From JBGTLW01 sp041743835 (GTDB lineage Bacteria > Planctomycetota > Phycisphaerae > Phycisphaerales > Phycisphaeraceae): DNA of 7,257 bases. Positions 6,223-7,257 of this stretch are shown here, piece after piece (the first letter of the stretch is position 1; every line of letters begins with the position of its first letter). Under the pieces are notes generated by a model that saw only the letters and a program-made list of their open reading frames with translations, was not told where the DNA came from and did not search any database. The stretch is from assembly GCA_041743835.1 (NCBI GenBank), contig JBGTLW010000327.1, positions 1 through 7,257 on the forward strand, in the 5' to 3' direction. A program made the position numbers and the translations under genes.

Positions 6223-7170
6223 CTACGACGGTGATTTCCCGGCCAGAACGTGGTGGTCATCTTCTTCATGCACCTGTGTCTTGGCGATAACCACTGCCCC
6301 GATCAGGGCAACGAGCAGGATGATACCCGCCAACTCCAGCCCCAGCGGGTGGCTCTTGAACAGGTCCAAGCCCACACGCTCCACGTTCGTCAAGGAATGC
6401 TGGACCTCTGTGCCTTCGCCCGCGGCCTTGGCGGTATCCATCGCGGTCGCATGTGCCGGGGTCAGGGGCGTGTCCCCGCTCTTGGATTCGGAGCGGTTTG
6501 CCAGCGTGGACTCGATCAGGGCGCTGTCGGTGAGTTGCGGGTCCATCGTCTGCTGGGCGATCGGCTGGAACATGATGCTCAGCAGCACCGCCAGCAGCAG
6601 GAACCCCGCCGCGACGGCCGCGAACGGCTCCCGCGCGACCCGCTCGTACTCCGGGGCATCCTTCTGATTGTTCGACTGCTGCTGCTCCGACGCGAGCATG
6701 ATGACAAACATGTACGTCACCAGGATCGCCCCGCCGTAGATGATGACCATCGCGAAGGCGATGAACTCAGCCGACAGTGTCAGGAACATCCCGGCGGTGG
6801 AGAGCACCACCATGACAAACCACAGGGCCGCGTACACCGGTCGCTTATTGGTGATGACGGCCACGGCACAGGCGATGCCCAGGAAGCCGAAGATGTAGTG
6901 GAACCCGAACGCGGCGAGTTCGATGCCGGTGGTCTGGTCGCCCCCGAAGCCCGGCGGGGCCGGGGCGGGGCTGTCCGGTGCCCAGGGCGGGCCGGGCAGG
7001 TCGTGCCAGAAGTCGAATTGTCGCACCAGGAACAGCCAGAGCCCGCCGATGACCGCCGCGCCGAGGATCGCACCGATCGGCTTGAGGTTGAGACCCCGCT
7101 TGGGCATCATCAACAGCAAGGCGATCGCCCCGAGGATCGATGCGAGGTAGAGGATGACGGGGAGCGGCAT
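6223..7170 (-). CDS. nuoJ: NADH-quinone oxidoreductase subunit J, enlarged
   Basis: NuoJ is a five-helix membrane subunit of complex I whose third helix takes part in coupling quinone reduction to proton transfer. Numbering from the ATG at 7170 (315 aa), the recognisable core starts near residue 88 (AFGFHYIFGFLGIACAVAVI) and includes the signature helix IIYGGAILVTYMFVIML (143-159), which holds the conserved Tyr-Gly region, then helices at ~183-202 and ~278-296 preceded by VERVGLDLF. E. coli NuoJ is only 184 aa. The extra length is an N-terminal segment with two predicted membrane helices (2-21 and 32-49), a Pro-rich linker (~58-79), and a ~60-residue soluble insert (~204-262) before the last helix. 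A His/Asp/Glu-rich tail (HEEDDHH, 301-307) follows. A TTG at 7203 in the same frame would add 11 residues (MDAPKPLADRT). I prefer the ATG because it directly precedes a membrane helix. No Shine-Dalgarno is visible at either. Family assignment is secure; the start is moderately sure. Confidence 0.94.
   Translation of the reverse strand: MPLPVILYLASILGAIALLLMMPKRGLNLKPIGAILGAAVIGGLWLFLVRQFDFWHDLPGPPWAPDSPAPAPPGFGGDQTTGIELAAFGFHYIFGFLGIACAVAVITNKRPVYAALWFVMVVLSTAGMFLTLSAEFIAFAMVIIYGGAILVTYMFVIMLASEQQQSNNQKDAPEYERVAREPFAAVAAGFLLLAVLLSIMFQPIAQQTMDPQLTDSALIESTLANRSESKSGDTPLTPAHATAMDTAKAAGEGTEVQHSLTNVERVGLDLFKSHPLGLELAGIILLVALIGAVVIAKTQVHEEDDHHVLAGKSPS
6956..6996 (+). other. G-tract cluster opposite the nuoJ Pro-rich linker
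   Basis: The plus strand, which is the template strand for nuoJ, has six runs of three or four G within 41 nt: three GGGG runs separated by 1-2 nt, a 14-nt spacer, then three GGG runs separated by 1-2 nt. Four runs could form a quadruplex only with the long loop. The run is the complement of Pro codons in the NuoJ linker, so coding composition alone may explain it. Confidence 0.35.
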
Positions 7171-7257
7171 GGTCCGGTCGGCAAGGGGTTTTGGGGCGTC
7201 CAACGCGCGTCCATGCGCGCATCATCAGCCCGCGAAGGGGATGAGGCGAAAGGATAG
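7171..7257 (-). other. Region upstream of nuoJ, no gene assigned
   Basis: On the minus strand, the frame shared with nuoJ hits two consecutive TGA codons at 7222-7227. The ten codons before them (LSFRLIPFAG) could be the tail of the preceding gene, which in most nuo operons is nuoI, but this is too short to support. No promoter, Shine-Dalgarno or terminator is convincing here. The operon's promoter presumably lies beyond the window. Confidence 0.3.

Noticed and set aside
3827..6667. A 946-codon open frame on the plus strand antisense to nuoL, nuoK and part of nuoJ
   Set aside because: Through nuoL and nuoK it is in exact codon register with the sense genes, so its stops would correspond only to sense codons TTA, CTA and TCA, which are rare in GC-rich genes. 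Its translation is His/Arg/Asp/Gly-rich with no domain, and the sense genes are clear complex I subunits.
7185..7196. GGGGTTTTGGGG, a telomere-like sequence upstream of nuoJ
   Set aside because: There are only two G-runs and no repeat of the unit, too little for a quadruplex or a telomere-like array.

Overview
The window is the distal end of a bacterial respiratory complex I (NADH:quinone oxidoreductase, type I, nuo) operon. Five genes, nuoJ, nuoK, nuoL, nuoM and nuoN, lie in the canonical J-K-L-M-N order. All are on the minus strand, so transcription runs from the right edge (about 7200) to the left (373). The genes sit close together, with gaps of about 9 to 65 nt and no internal terminator that I can recognise, which fits one polycistronic mRNA whose promoter lies beyond the right edge. 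The rest of the membrane arm and the peripheral arm (nuoA-I) would be expected upstream, outside the window.

Layout from left to right. Positions 3-326 (+) hold the C-terminal end of an unidentified protein with a Q/P-rich, basic sequence, which converges on nuoN. Positions 351-374 hold a short 8-bp tandem repeat that fills the convergent gap and runs into the nuoN stop codon. nuoN is at 373-1947, nuoM at 1960-3645, a GC-rich hairpin at 3657-3676 between nuoL and nuoM, nuoL at 3689-5827, nuoK at 5837-6157 and nuoJ at 6223-7170. Positions 7171-7257 form a short leader with no gene that I can support.

The five proteins make up most of the proton-pumping membrane arm. NuoL, NuoM and NuoN are the three antiporter-like subunits. 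Each keeps its key glutamate and its lysines (or, in NuoM, a distal glutamate) for the half-channels and central hydrophilic axis. NuoK carries its two intramembrane glutamates. NuoJ carries the Tyr-Gly-rich helix next to them. NuoL also has the long lateral helix that braces the arm. All five look intact and functional.

The organism is a GC-rich bacterium. Weak or absent Shine-Dalgarno sequences, an enlarged NuoJ with an extra N-terminal two-helix segment, and the style of the flanking protein's C-terminus suggest a planctomycete, perhaps of the Phycisphaerae group. That is an impression from the sequence, not a demonstrated placement. I see no mobile element, CRISPR array, RNA gene or defence-type system here. 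The unusual points are lineage-type elaborations of complex I subunits (NuoJ extension and insert, NuoL His-rich loop and Cys cluster, NuoM tail) and small intergenic structures, not a new system.
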